Assembly: GCA_030674185.1 (NCBI GenBank)
Contig: JAPXFY010000023.1
Span: forward strand, 22,671,298 to 22,735,297
From: Monoplex corrugatus
Taxonomy: Eukaryota; Mollusca; Gastropoda; Littorinimorpha; Ranellidae
Direction: 5' to 3'
Length of the DNA stretch: 64,000 nucleotides
Position numbers and translations under genes: made by a program. Numbering within the stretch: position 1 is the first letter of the stretch; each line of letters opens with the position of its first letter. Shown piece by piece: positions 45,341 to 56,040 of the stretch. The notes under the pieces are model-generated. The model was not told where the DNA came from and ran no database searches. It saw nothing but the letters and a program-made list of their open reading frames with translations.

Positions 45341-45420
45341 GCACGTTCCACAGACAGGTACAAAGCATAATGAGGAGAGTTTACAACTGATTCGAGAGTG
45401 AACAGGAAGCCAATGCAATG
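45341..45420 (-). mobile_element. L2/CR1-group LINE scrap
   Basis: Antisense reads MHWLPVHSRISCKLSSLCF, the LHWLPV-x2-RI-x-YKL signature of L2/CR1-group C-termini. It joins directly to the (CA)n. Confidence 0.65.
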
Positions 45421-46462
45421 GATTTGAGAAGACGTAAGTATGCTCAGATAGCTGTTGGAAGATGGAAAATAGACGTTAGTGTCATTAGCATGGCAATTAT
45501 TTCAGCTGTGAATGTGGACAAAAGACGTCGTTTCGAATATGAAATCCTGTTCTTTCTTTGTTGTTGATATTACAAGATGTGCATCTGCCCGTGATTTATA
45601 TTAACACTTTCAGATGATTGGATTATAGTGTTGAGCATCTGTTCAGAAAGGGATGCAAACAATGGATATTCATTCTGCTTTTGTTCATGTTATGCTATGG
45701 CGAATATTGTCTGCAACCTCAGCGACCGTGTCAACTTCATGTGGACAAGGTAGAACCCTGACTTGAAGCTGATGTTACGAATGATCTTGACCTCTCGGCG
45801 TTTCCCAGCACTTGTCATGACATGAACAGCATCCAATTTTCACAATTGTTGTTCGCTCTAATTTATTGAGCGTTAATATATATATGTCAAAAAACGCTTT
45901 ATTCATTCACAGGAAGCAATGGACACATCTTTATTCATCAAGGTCCAGTCTTTAAAACATCTTATGTGTAACAGCAGTTTTCAAGAATGAAATCTCTTGC
46001 TCTCTTTTTAAACTGGAATTTACCGCTACTCTGCAATGTTTACCGTTAGAAAAAATGTCGATTTCTCGACGATGAGGTATGAAAAGATTAACCAACAGCC
46101 ACCTTAATCGCTTGGATTTAATGTTTTTATTTTTTCATTGGTTGACGTTTTGAATTAGCAAAGTGTGTCTTAAGCGTATGTAACTTTTGAATTCACCGGA
46201 GCAGTTGAAAGATGCATAAGATTTTTTTTTACCCAATCATGTTTAATTATAATTCTGAAAAAAAATCAACATTTTCTACGTTTCCTGAATAATCGTTTTA
46301 GTGGACTTACTTTCCATTGTTTGTTCAAAATTTTTGACAACGAGCAACTATGAGAACAACACAACAAAACATGATAGAAACACTATCTTTTATATCTCCC
46401 GACAGTAAATCTATAAATGTGTTTAATTATCTTGTTGGGTATTTAGCGCGCCAGACTTTGTG
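45421..46462. other. No gene identified
   Basis: About 1 kb of apparently unique AT-rich sequence. No repeat or motif recognised. Confidence 0.45.
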
Positions 46463-47374
46463 CTTAACTGTGCTTGAAAGATTTGCAGTCTCGTTTTTAA
46501 AGCTTCTGAAGCGCCAGATGACTGGAACATCTCTTGGAACATGCTTTGTTTTCAGATTCATTTTGGGCTGGAGGTTACTTGGTCATTATCAGTTATGTCA
46601 CCTCTGGGAATGACTTTGCATTTATCTTGCTCATGCTGGATTTTCAAAACGATGCAACATCAGAATGTAGTCTATCTTGTCGTGAACTAAGTCATGTATA
46701 GCAGGCAGAATTGTTATCTGGCTTTCTTGTGCGCGGAAATGTTGTTAGCCGTCAGAGTATCAGTTTGAGTTATTATTGATAGCTTGTAAACTGAATGAGG
46801 AGTTATCATAGATAGTTTATACATTAAATCGGAAGCTATTACAGAGAAAATATGTTCGAAACACACTACTGTTGAGTCATTTGAACTGACAGAGAAACTG
46901 AAATGTTAAAACGAAAAGATAGAGACCAATTTCTCCTGACAAATTCAAACTGGAGAGCAGTCTAGGCAAATCTGAATTGAAATCTCTTCCAGCTGTACTT
47001 CCAACCGTTGAGTTAGCTCAGCGTTCCAGTGAGAGTTTCACCAAAAAGAGATGATTTATATTCATGTAAATGTGATTTCCCAACGTTTCAATCTATAGAG
47101 GTTCAACACCTTTTGTTTCAGCCAGTGTGTGCTGTACATGAAATCATTGTTAAGTCACCTGCAAAATAATGTCTGCTTGATCGTATTTCCATGTCTCTAA
47201 CTAAACAGATTTACTGATTTAGTTTCACTGATTACTACCGTAATTAATGCTGCTCTTTCTACAGCACATCCGTAGGTAGTTTACGGAAGGAATCATTACC
47301 CTACAAAAAGCTGGTTCTGACTCAAATATACTGAAACTTATTACACTGTCATATCTACCTTTCATTTCAAAAAT

Positions 47375-47770
47375 ACTTGTGCCTAAAACTCTTGCTGAGC
47401 TAAAGCACCTCTGGGTTCTACTTCTATACCATACCAGCATTCACATAGTGGAATTGATGGAGGCAAAGATCAACAAATGCACAAGGAAATGGCTCAGTGT
47501 CTCATCTGGCCTCACTGATGATGCGCATTACTGTCGTCAGGCAAAGCTGAAGCTGCCTCTGATGTCTATTGTCGAGGAATACAAGATAGGACAGATCAGG
47601 CTTCTAAGCTTGTTTGAGGACTCAGGAAATAAGGTTCAGTAATGTAACCACCTCAGCCTCAGAACTAGCAGAAAAAGAAAAGTTCCAGATGCAATGGGCG
47701 TGGCAAAGGAAGACCTCAAGGTCAGAGAATTAATAGGGCTCAGAAAAGCAAGACAGGGACTCAAACCTCT
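47375..47770 (+). mobile_element. Fragment of the restriction-like-endonuclease LINE family (thumb region)
   Basis: Open stretch 47379-47641 reads VELMEAKINKCTRKWLSVSS, GLTDDAHYCRQAKLKLPLMS and IVEEYKIGQIRLLSLFEDSG. It matches the segment upstream of and at the start of the 9958-11109 frame (KLPLKSIVEEYKVGKARLLS). The CCHC and endonuclease parts are missing. Confidence 0.82.
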
Positions 47771-47829
47771 CACGTCTCTCCTTGCCAGATTGACGGTAGA
47801 AGCTGTGTTCAATGTCACTATTCTTCTCC

Positions 47830-48262
47830 AGGTTACATGACCGAAACATCTGTTGGCGACTTCCTGGATTCCCAGATTACAGACATCAGCGATTGTGTTA
47901 AGGTAGGAAGTGTGCGGTCATCCCTTTCTTCGCTTTATCTCAACTTTCCCCTGCAGGAACGTTGATATCAAGTCTGTTTGGGTGTTTCTGATCGCGTGGC
48001 CTCATATTTCAGCTTTCTTTTTTTGGTCTCTGTTAGCATTTGACGCTTAACATTGAGTTTCTTTAATGTGCTATCGTTTGTTCTTCTGTCTGTCTATTTG
48101 ACTCTGAGAAGTCGTCTATAGAGCCACATTTCTGCTGCACTGATTTTATTCTCTTCGTCTTTTCTTACTGTCCAGGCTTTGCAACTATACATTAAAACAG
48201 GCCCAATCAAAATTTTCAGGATTTTTTATTTTAATTCTTTGGGTGGGAACTCCTCTGTCTTT
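47830..48262 (-). mobile_element. Second RTE-like LINE family, C-terminal/3' part (copy in duplication 1)
   Basis: Antisense reads KKRKAEI-x-GHAIRNTQTDLIS, TFLQGKVEIKRRKG and IADVCNLGIQEVANRCF. This is the tail that follows the RT thumb, with a GH-x-IRN block in place of the GHFMRK of the first RTE family. Stops are frequent. Confidence 0.7.
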
Positions 48263-48302
48263 GTATGAGTTGTTTAACTGGACCATTTTTTGTCTTTTTC
48301 TT

Positions 48303-48630
48303 ACCCTTCCTTCTCTGGCACACTACTTTTACCCCAGTCTCACAAGAAGAAATTCTCAACACAATCAGATCCATGTCGTTCAAAACCTGCGAACTGGATC
48401 CTCTTCCAGGTTCTCTCTACGCCGACTGTCTCCTTACTCTCCTCCCATTCATCACTGACATCATCAACACTTCTCTTCAAACTGGAACTGTCCCAGATTC
48501 TTTCAAGTCTGCTATTGTTCACCCTCTCCTCAAGAAACACAATTTAGACCCAAATGAACTGAAAAATTACCGGCCTATCTCTAATCTCTCTTTCTTATCA
48601 AAACTCCTTGAAAAAGTCGTCCTCAACCAG
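48303..48630 (+). mobile_element. L2/CR1-group LINE internal fragment
   Basis: Reads TFTPVSQEEILNTIRSMSFK, TCELDPLPGS, FITDIINTSLQTGTVPDSFK, NELKNYRPISNLSFLSKLLE and KVVLNQL in one frame. This is the start of the RT domain, same family as the 17.85-kb element and less mutated there. It is truncated at both ends and lies between the two copies of the 1.8-kb duplication. Confidence 0.9.
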
Positions 48631-48634
48631 CTGT

Positions 48635-50247
48635 CTTAACTGCTGCTTGAAAGATTCGCATCTTCGTTTTAAGCTTCTGAAGTGCCAGATAGACTGAAAC
48701 TCCTTTGGAACACTTTCGTTCAGCAATTCTCTGCCTGGAGTTACTGTATTGGCAAGTCTTTCATCCTCTGGACACTGCATTTATCTTGTCATGCTGATTT
48801 AAACGATGCGAACCAGTATCATGGTCTATTCTTGTTCGTGACTAAGTCTTATAGCATGCTTAATTATTTGCTGCTTTCTTGTTCGAATGCTGTTTACCGA
48901 CAGATAATCATTATTTATTGATATGTAACTGAATGACGGCAACCGTTATCCATAGATGTGTTTCACTTAAATCGGAAGCTTGACGAGTATTATTTACGAA
49001 ACACCTACTGTAGCCCATTTGAACCACAGATCAAACTGAAATGTTAAACGAAAAATACCAATTTCTGCTGACAATCAAACTTGAGAGCGTAGTCACTATA
49101 TAAAGGGAAATCTCTTGCAGCTGCACCAACGTTTTGAGACATTAAGCGGTGACCGTTAAATTCAGCTAAAAGAAGATTATCATATCTCAATTGATTCCTC
49201 AGAACTTCATCATGGCTCACCCTTTTTTTTACCATGTGTCGTTAAATCTCTGATTAAGTCTAAAACCCAAAATTGTCTGCATTGACTTTTCCACTCTCTA
49301 CTAACAGATTACTGATACTTATGTTCTCAACGCCTAATTAATGCTCTCTTTCTACAGCATCTAGGTAGTTTACAGGAAGGTATCTCTTTCAACAACTGCA
49401 AAAACTGTGTTCACTTAAATATACTGACTATTAACTTTGATTACTTCCTTTAAAAATATTTGCTGCCTACAATCCTGCTACAAGCCGGATTCTATCTATA
49501 CCTTACGCATTCCAATAAGAAATAAAGATGATCACAAATCCAAAGGAAATGCTCTGTCCTCATCGCTGTTCAAGCGCATGCGACAATACTGACGTCAGCA
49601 AGCTGACAAGCCTCAATATGTCTAGTCCGAATACAAGATAGGACTATCAGTCCTACACGTACCTCGCTCTGCTCAATCAGAAATAAGATTCAGTAATTCC
49701 ACCCACTGAACTACAAAAACATATGGTTCTAGATGCAGTGGGTCTGTGCAAAGGAACACCTCAATCAGAGAATTCAATACTCATAGCAACGACAGGGACT
49801 CAAACCTACTCTTCCTCCATCAGATCCGCTTTCAAAATACCTGCGTTCAATGTCATTAAAATCCTTCTCTCAGGTTAACCCGACGCACACTCGTGGCGAC
49901 TTCTGGCTTCACTCAGACTCGGATGTGAGGAAGGCAAGTGGTTCATATTATTGACTTCATCTCAACTTTCCTCTTGGCCGTTGTTAAGTCTTGTTTTTTC
50001 GATCTCCTATTATTTCACTTTCTTTTTTGGTCCTGTTAGCATTTGACGTTAATTATGTCCTTATGTGCTAGTTTGTTCTTTGTTTGTCTGTTGACTCTGA
50101 AAGTCGTCTTGAGCCATTTCTGCTGCTGTGTGTTTTCTTTCGTCGTTTCTTCGTGTGGGCTTTGCATCCAACATTAATAGGCCAATCAAATTGTCAGATT
50201 TTTATTTAATTCTTTGGTAATCATCCTATTCTTTGTATAATTTTTAT
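48635..50247 (+). repeat. Direct duplication, copy 2 (about 190 bp shorter)
   Basis: Same order of anchors as 46463-48266 but with many small losses: CTTAACTGCTGCTTGAAAGA, GCATTTATCTTGTCATGCTG, TTTCTACAGCATCTAGGTAG, GACAGGGACTCAAACCT. The LINE fragments in it are more decayed than in copy 1. Confidence 0.85.
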
Positions 50248-51740
50248 GATTATTATTTTTTTACTATGCCAGTTTTTGTTTTCACATTTTGGTGCAGGAG
50301 CTGTCATTTGGTTTTATAAATTCTAGATACTGGAAATGTTGGACATTTTCTAAGTCTGTTTTGTCTATTTGAATATTTGGATGTTCCTGGCCTTCTTTTC
50401 TTGCTTAGCATTCAGGTTTAATCCTGCTCTGCAACCTGCTGTATCTACTTGGTAGAGTAAATCTCTTCATGCTTGTGATGTTATCTGCCGTTGGTGCAGT
50501 GTCATCTGCTTAGCTCAGGTTGGTGGTGTTTCTGCCTCTGATCTATGTTTCTATGTCTTCTAAATCGGCCTCTTTAACGACCTGCTCTGTATATAAGTTA
50601 AAAAGATGAGGTGAAAAGATACAGCCTTGTCTGTCTCCTTTTGCAATGACAACATATTCACAACGTGCACCATTCCGTCTTATGGTCGCTTTTTGGTCTT
50701 CGTATAATTATGTTATAAGTAACACCACATGTTCGGGGAAGCCCATCTTTGCCATTGTGTCAAACAGTTGATTGCGTATGACAGTCAAAGGCCTTGCTGT
50801 AATCGATAAAGGTCATGAAAGCTTCTTGTTTCTGTTCCTTATCTGTCGAAATCTGCAAGTAACATGTCTGTAGTGCTTCTGTTGGATCTGTAACCAGCCT
50901 GACAGAGAGTTCTTCTTCTATTTTTTTGTTTTATTCTGTTCAGTATGATGATCAGCAGTACTTTACTGGTGTGGCTGATTAAAGCGATGGTGCTGTAGTT
51001 ACTGCAGTCCTTGGCGTTCCCATTTTTGTGTAGTATAACGCATTCTTGTTGCTTCCAGTCATCAAGCCATTGATTCCTGTATTCTTGTACATATATGTAG
51101 GTGGTATAAGGCTGTTACACCTGCTTCTCCAGGGTTCATTAACAGCACGCCTGGCACGTTGTCCAATCCAGGTGATTTTCCTAACTTGAGCTACTTATTG
51201 CTGTTCTGACTTCGCTGACAAGAATGTTTATTTCCATTCTTGAAAATCAAGGCAGAAAATATCTTTTGAAAGTTTTGGTTTGTTGTCGTAAAAAAGTTCT
51301 TTGCCGTACTCATGCCATCTGAATAGAACACCTTCCACCACTGTTGAGGTTTCGCCCTCGTCACCGTCTTGAATTTTGTGGATTTTCTGTGAAACAGATC
51401 TTTTGTTTTTCTCTGAACATTTGCCTCTGTGATTTTTGAACATTCTTCTTCTAATCCATGCTTTCTTATCTCTTTTGATTTGGGTTTTTATTTCTTTTTT
51501 CAGCCTTTTGTAATCTTCTATCTTGTTCCTTCGTGCTGGCTTTTGCTTTGGCTAGCTGGAAAATTTCATTGTTTATGTATGGCTTTGGTTGTTTGTTTGT
51601 CTGCTTTCCTAGTTTTGACTCTGCAATTTTACTGTATACGTTTTTTTTCATGTCCTTCTCTGTATCGTTTGGCAAAGTTTCATGTGCTGTCCATTCTTCT
51701 AAGAGAGCAGAGAAGCGGTTGTTTGTTTCAGCTTGGTACT
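49870..51740 (-). mobile_element. Second RTE-like LINE family with reverse transcriptase
   Basis: Antisense, larger than the partner in copy 1. From the 5' side (51740): a basic linker (51675-51466), then FRWHEYGKELFYDNKPKLSK (51340-51280) and LRNGKSPGLDNV-like text (about 51170). RT blocks follow: NYSTIALISHTSKVLL (about 50990), FIDYSKAFD (about 50790), GDRQGCIFSPHLFNLYTE (50635-50590), then SxADDTA (about 50505). The 3' tail lies in 50240-49870. Numerous shifts; dead. A family distinct from the RTE copies at 1-799 and 15.8 kb. Confidence 0.82.
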
Positions 51741-52339
51741 ACTATAAACTGAAGATGACCAGTGCCAAACTTTATGATCTGAAACTGTTGGTATGATATG
51801 GTCATCAAACTCAAGCAAATAACTGATCAAAGAATAGAATGATCATCCTGTGTGATTTTGTTTACTGGAAGCAGTACATGTCCCATGATGAACAGCCAGT
51901 CAACCCATCCATGAAAATGTTGATTTTTATCAGGGTGTACATCTGCTCTCTGAAAAATTGTGTCTTGACTGCAGCTGGGTAATGATGCAATGAAAACTGC
52001 TACAGATTTTAAAACAATTGCAGTGACCAATGCTGCTTCATAATCTACCATCAGATGAGCTGAGAAGAAGGGGAACAGCTCTTGCAAGCCAAAGCAACTT
52101 CTCAAAAGACCATCAGAGAGTAGGTGGCTGCTGTGTCCAAACATATGAAGGAAGGCCCACACATCTGTGTATGAGAAGTGCAAGGCTTTTACTTAATCTG
52201 GGCCAGGTGCGTCATTTTCTGCGAATCTTCAGTGTGGATTGGACTGATCTCGTAACCTTATCTCCCGAGTCATCAAACATGTGTAGAAGCCTGATCATTC
52301 ACATGTTGTACACTTCTATAATGGGTTTTAGGAATATCT
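51741..52339. other. No gene identified
   Basis: Frames of 118 (minus) and 110 (plus) codons overlap here but show no family motif. Between two LINE fragments; probably decayed element sequence. Confidence 0.4.
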
Positions 52340-52670
52340 TCAACTTTGCCTGGCGACAATAGAGCACTACGTTGGTAAGACCAAGTTGGTCACCAAACCA
52401 TTTACTAGTGTATTTGTTGATTTTGGCCTCCATCAATTCCACTATGATAGTCCTGATATCGTGCTACAGAACAGGTCAGAGGAGCTTTGGAATCGGCATA
52501 AGCTGCACTAAGCAGACTTTGTATTTAACAAAACATATCCACACTTGTCTATTACATGCAGGTTTTCTCCTACCAGCCATTTTTTGTAATTTTCACACCA
52601 CTTCCCAAGGCTCTTGACTGGTTCTTCTGTCAGTGTTGGAATGGTTTGGTTGTGTAAGTAAATGTTACTA
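52340..52670 (-). mobile_element. Fragment of the restriction-like-endonuclease LINE family (late RT/thumb)
   Basis: Nucleotide-level match to 11130-11430: GTGTATTTGTTGATTTTGGC, AGCTTTGGAATCGGCATAAG, CAGACTTTGTATTT, and CTTGACTGGTTCTTCTGTCA in the same order and orientation. Confidence 0.8.
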
Positions 52671-52694
52671 TTTTAGCTCCTTTGCCATTCCTCA

Positions 52695-52850
52695 CGGCTG
52701 TTTAAGGGTGATCACTTAGTTTCGTCCCGCGGCGGCAGCTGTAGCAGCGCGAAGCCCACTGAGTGCTGCCCTGACCTATAAATACGAGCTCGTAGCTCCG
52801 CCTTGTTACCGGCGATCTCGCTACGCCGTATAAGCGCAGTAGTAACTATT
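52695..52850 (-). mobile_element. Putative tRNA-like SINE, copy A
   Basis: Antisense text runs GGCGTAGCGAGATCGCCGGT and GGAGCTACGAGCTCGT (tRNA-like). It then runs GACGAAACTAAGTGATCACC and CTTAAACAGCCGTG. The last two blocks recur at 54705-54740 (ACTTAGTGATCGCCC, TTTAAACAGCCGTG). GC-rich against AT-rich surroundings. Confidence 0.5.
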
Positions 52851-53495
52851 ACAAACAAGTAACTTCAGTTTTCCACTAATTTTCTCAAGAGCTTTGTTTG
52901 TATTGGTCTGTAATGTGCATCATTAAAAAGCTGAGATTTTTCTCAATAAAATGATATGTAACTCAACACGTTACGTACATGTAAGTGTCCAACTAAACGC
53001 ACAGAGAAGAGAGAGAATGAAAGACGGTGTTGACATGATTTTCAATCTTCGACCGTGAAATGATCAATGTTCCAACGCCGGTAAAATCCAAATGCCAGTT
53101 CTCGAATAAAAGTAAAGGCACACATTAGAAGAATGTTGTCTGTAGGGGACGGCTGTTTTTCATTTTTCATGTTTCGCGGCTTAGGGGCCACGTATAGCGT
53201 ATCGTAATAACACATGTGACAGCTAAGGTAAACAGGGATGCGGGCGAGGCGGTTGGTGGTTACTGGTTCTGGCAGCTCATTAATCTTTAGAGTCTTCAGT
53301 GAATGTTGGTATCATTTCAGTCCTCTGGATAACGCTTACCACGTACTCACTGTGGCAGAATTCCTTTGTGCTTGATAATTGTGTATAGTGTTGCCTTGGA
53401 CATTTTCGTTTGAAATATAAGTGTACTGAGACGACCAGAGTCAGGTTTTGCATGTTGTAGTCGTTGATTATCTCTGTTTATTTTCTTTTGTTTTT
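52851..53495. other. No gene seen
   Basis: Mixed AT-rich spacer. Confidence 0.45.
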
Positions 53496-53499
53496 GTTG

Positions 53500-53511
53500 C
53501 TGTGTGTGTGT

Positions 53512-53560
<49 letters not shown>

Positions 53561-53715
53561 TGTGTGTGTGTGTGTGTATGTGTGTGTGTGTGTGTGTGTG
53601 TATGTGTGTGCATGCACATTTCATGAGGCAATTAATAAGGGCCAAAATACATTAAGCAAAGTGCAAAGTATTCCTCTCTCTCTCTCTGTCTGTCTGTCTG
53701 TCTGTCTGTCTGCTT
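53500..53715. repeat. (TG)n and (TC/TCTG)n microsatellites
   Basis: TG run with TATG interruptions to 53618, then (TC)n and (TCTG)n at 53673-53712. Confidence 0.94.
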
Positions 53716-54629
53716 GGATGTTTATGTGTATGCATTTCATAAATGAAATAAGTAATTAAAGACTTTTGAGTATTATTATCATTGTTAAGCAAAATACATA
53801 GTATTCTTGTGCGTGTGTTTGTTTTTGTTTGATTGTTTGTTTGTTTGTGTATGTGTGTGTGGGGGGGGGGGGGGAGAGCGACAGACAGGCAGCCAGAAAG
53901 ATTTCAGTGTAGTTAAGTGGGTATGATATTCAGGAGTTTTTATTTCTTTTTAATACCAGTGAACCTAAAGTTCTCGTAAATGTATTAAGTTTTCTCTCCC
54001 TCCCCCCCCCTCTCTCTCTCTCTCTGTCTTTCCATTTTTTTTAATGAATGGTGGTCTCGGTATCGTGATCCCAATCTTGACTCTTGCATGGACATGTGTG
54101 TATACGTTCCTACTATGGCAGTAAGGAGATTGCCGTATACAAGACTATCAGTGAAATGTTGGTGCTAGTGTGAAAGATAATGGAGTCCATGCCGTTATCA
54201 GTGATCTCGATTTACCCACCGCTACCTCCACAAGAAGCAAAAAAAGATCCGTTTGATAAGTCAGTCTGTTAAAACATACTTTACTCTTCCTGTGTATGTG
54301 TTTCTTTCTGCTGTAATAACTGGTGAACTCTTGTTTTCGTTGTTGGAAGTTGGCTTATTTTTCTCATGAAACAGTGAAGGCGCGATATTTTCAGAATCGT
54401 TCTCCTCCTTTTCTGTGTAATCCCGTTACACATTATGGCAACAAACCAGTTCGTGTTTGATATCTATGTGTAGGGGAGAGAGTCTACTTTTCGGTAAGAT
54501 TGATAATTACATATATGGATAAATGACCAAAACAGTATTGCGGGAAATGTAGAAACAGTAGTAATCACGGCACACAAAGGCAGCCACACAGTCCTGCTTG
54601 CCTACCGATGACTCACAGCTCAAAACCGC
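53716..54629. other. No gene; G15 run at 53861-53874 and short (TC)n at 54009-54026
   Basis: AT-rich spacer with homopolymer and dinucleotide tracts. Confidence 0.5.
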
Positions 54630-54750
54630 TGACGGGCCGTATAGCTTAGCGGGTAAGCAGGAAAACACGCCTCTCGCGTGCGAATCGCTGCCACCGTGTC
54701 CGAAAACTTAGTGATCGCCCAGCGGCCGGTTTAAACAGCCGTGTCCTCAG
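54630..54750 (+). mobile_element. Putative tRNA-like SINE, copy B
   Basis: GGGCCGTATAGCTTAGCGGG contains TAGCTTAGCGG, a full match to the Pol III A-box consensus. GTGCGAATCGC stands at the B-box distance. ACTTAGTGATCGCCC and GTTTAAACAGCCGTG follow, shared with copy A. Confidence 0.55.
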
Positions 54751-55027
54751 TGAGAGGCCCCAGGATTTCTCTGGATTGAAAATCATCCTTAATGATGCGA
54801 CAAACTCATCTAATTACGTTAGTATTTTGTGTGTGTTTTATCGTTCTTTAAGGAAAAAAATGTTATGTCATCCATAAAGGCTTCTTAGAGGGGACATTTG
54901 GTATCCATCTCCGACGTCTGCTGGACCTGAACTGCTCACGCTGCCCTTGAGATGACTTCTATTGTTAACACGAACATTATTGGAAAAATTGCAGGACCCA
55001 TTGCAGCGCCAGGCACTGAATTGATCG

Positions 55028-55030
55028 ATT

Positions 55031-55115
<85 letters not shown>

Positions 55116-55130
55116 GTGTATGTGTGTGAC
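55028..55130. repeat. (TG)n microsatellite
   Basis: About 100 bp of TG. Confidence 0.96.
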
Positions 55131-55250
55131 AACGTAAGGCTGTAGGTGACTGGTAGTGTTTTGCAGTTCATGCAGGTTCATGAAGATCTAGCAATTGATC
55201 ATTCTTCTCAGAGACAGAATACACCAGTCCAGGTTAAATGAAAATGATCC

Positions 55251-55256
55251 TTTATT
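55251..55256 (-). terminator. Polyadenylation signal AATAAA
   Basis: Antisense AATAAA within TTTTTCAAATAAAGGATC, downstream of the TATA box on the same strand. Confidence 0.55.
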
Positions 55257-55426
55257 TGAAAAACGTAGAAAACATAACAGGACTGGGTAAATACTTCATA
55301 CATCCGATGCACCACTCCTAGTTTGCAGAACTATTCTTCTTCAGCCCTCTCAAATCTAGCAACTCCACGAATCTACAACGACTTCTCTATCTCTGACAGC
55401 AGACTTACACTTCAGTTCTTTTGATT

Positions 55427-55427
<1 letters not shown>

Positions 55428-55508
<81 letters not shown>
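55428..55508. repeat. (TC)n microsatellite inside the LTR-like unit
   Basis: About 80 bp of TC between the presumed start site and the polyadenylation signal. Confidence 0.96.
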
Positions 55509-55511
<3 letters not shown>

Positions 55512-55527
55512 ACCCACAGTCGCGCTG

Positions 55528-55535
55528 TATTTATA
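55528..55535 (-). promoter_or_regulatory. TATA box (TATAAATA)
   Basis: Perfect TATAAATA on the minus strand, about 10 bp downstream of the first heat-shock element. Confidence 0.6.
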
Positions 55536-55543
55536 ACACCATG

Positions 55544-55561
55544 GAAAGTTCCAGAATATTC
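55544..55561 (-). promoter_or_regulatory. Heat-shock element, four perfect alternating units
   Basis: GAAagTTCcaGAAtaTTC. Four nGAAn units in strict inverted alternation, the binding site form for trimeric heat-shock factor. Confidence 0.7.
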
Positions 55562-55599
55562 TCGGCTTTTCCCTAGATTTTCAGCCAATCATAGCCGCA

Positions 55600-55636
55600 T
55601 TCTGGAACTTTCCCTTTCTAGAATATTCTGAAGTTC
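55600..55636 (-). promoter_or_regulatory. Two further heat-shock elements with CCAAT boxes nearby
   Basis: TTCtgGAActTTC at 55600-55612 and TTCtaGAAtaTTC at 55616-55628, followed by another TTC at 55634. Plus-strand CCAAT occurs at 55585-55589 and 55640-55644. Confidence 0.68.
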
Positions 55637-55713
55637 CAGCCAATAATTATACAGATTAGATTACGTTTTTCTTGTCATTTCTAGATTGTTCCAAAGGATT
55701 CTACATTTTCCAT

Positions 55714-55924
55714 ACAACGAAATCGAACTTAAACATATATTTTCAGTGTTAGCATAAACCAAAATAAATATTCTTGATTCATTATCGAGTGAATCACAAA
55801 CCAACCTTCAAGAACAAACAGTGGAGAGTAGGTGAATCGACGGACACATTTTGACGTGACACTTCTCTTATTGACATTCGCACTTTCACATTGAGTTTCT
55901 ATTTTCTCTTTTTTTTTAATGTAA

Positions 55925-55925
<1 letters not shown>
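55714..55925. other. No gene seen
   Basis: AT-rich spacer. Confidence 0.5.
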
Positions 55926-55928
<3 letters not shown>

Positions 55929-55995
<67 letters not shown>

Positions 55996-55996
55996 T

Positions 55997-56037
<41 letters not shown>
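55929..56037. repeat. (TG)n/(CGTG)n microsatellite
   Basis: Symmetric: TG, then CGTG/CGTGCGTG, then TG again. Confidence 0.96.

Positions 56038-56039
<2 letters not shown>

Positions 56040-56040
<1 letters not shown>

Larger units (their letters stand above)
46463..48266 (+). repeat. Direct duplication of about 1.8 kb, copy 1
   Basis: Collinear with 48635-50247. Anchors: CTTAACTGTGCTTGAAAGAT at the left, GCATTTATCTTGCTCATGCT, TTTCTACAGCACATCCGTAG, GACAGGGACTCAAACCT, and TTAATTCTTTGGG at the right. Contains a sense R2/NeSL-family fragment and an antisense RTE-like tail. Confidence 0.88.
55141..55705 (-). mobile_element. LTR-like unit with heat-shock-type promoter
   Basis: About 565 bp bounded by TGTAG (55141) and CTACA (55701-55705), i.e. 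TG...CA-type ends. Read on the minus strand it has promoter elements first (CCAAT boxes, heat-shock elements), then a TATA box, a transcribed stretch holding a (GA)n tract, and an AATAAA signal about 275 bp after the TATA. This U3-R-U5-like order suggests a solo LTR or a small non-autonomous LTR element. A six-base direct repeat ACAACG occurs at 55129-55134 and 55714-55719 and could be a target duplication if the ends lie slightly further out. No protein frame. A stray heat-shock gene promoter is the main alternative. Confidence 0.5.

Noticed and set aside
54630..54750. Functional tRNA gene
   Set aside because: Good A box but a poor B box and no closed cloverleaf; shared body with 52.7 kb fits a SINE better.
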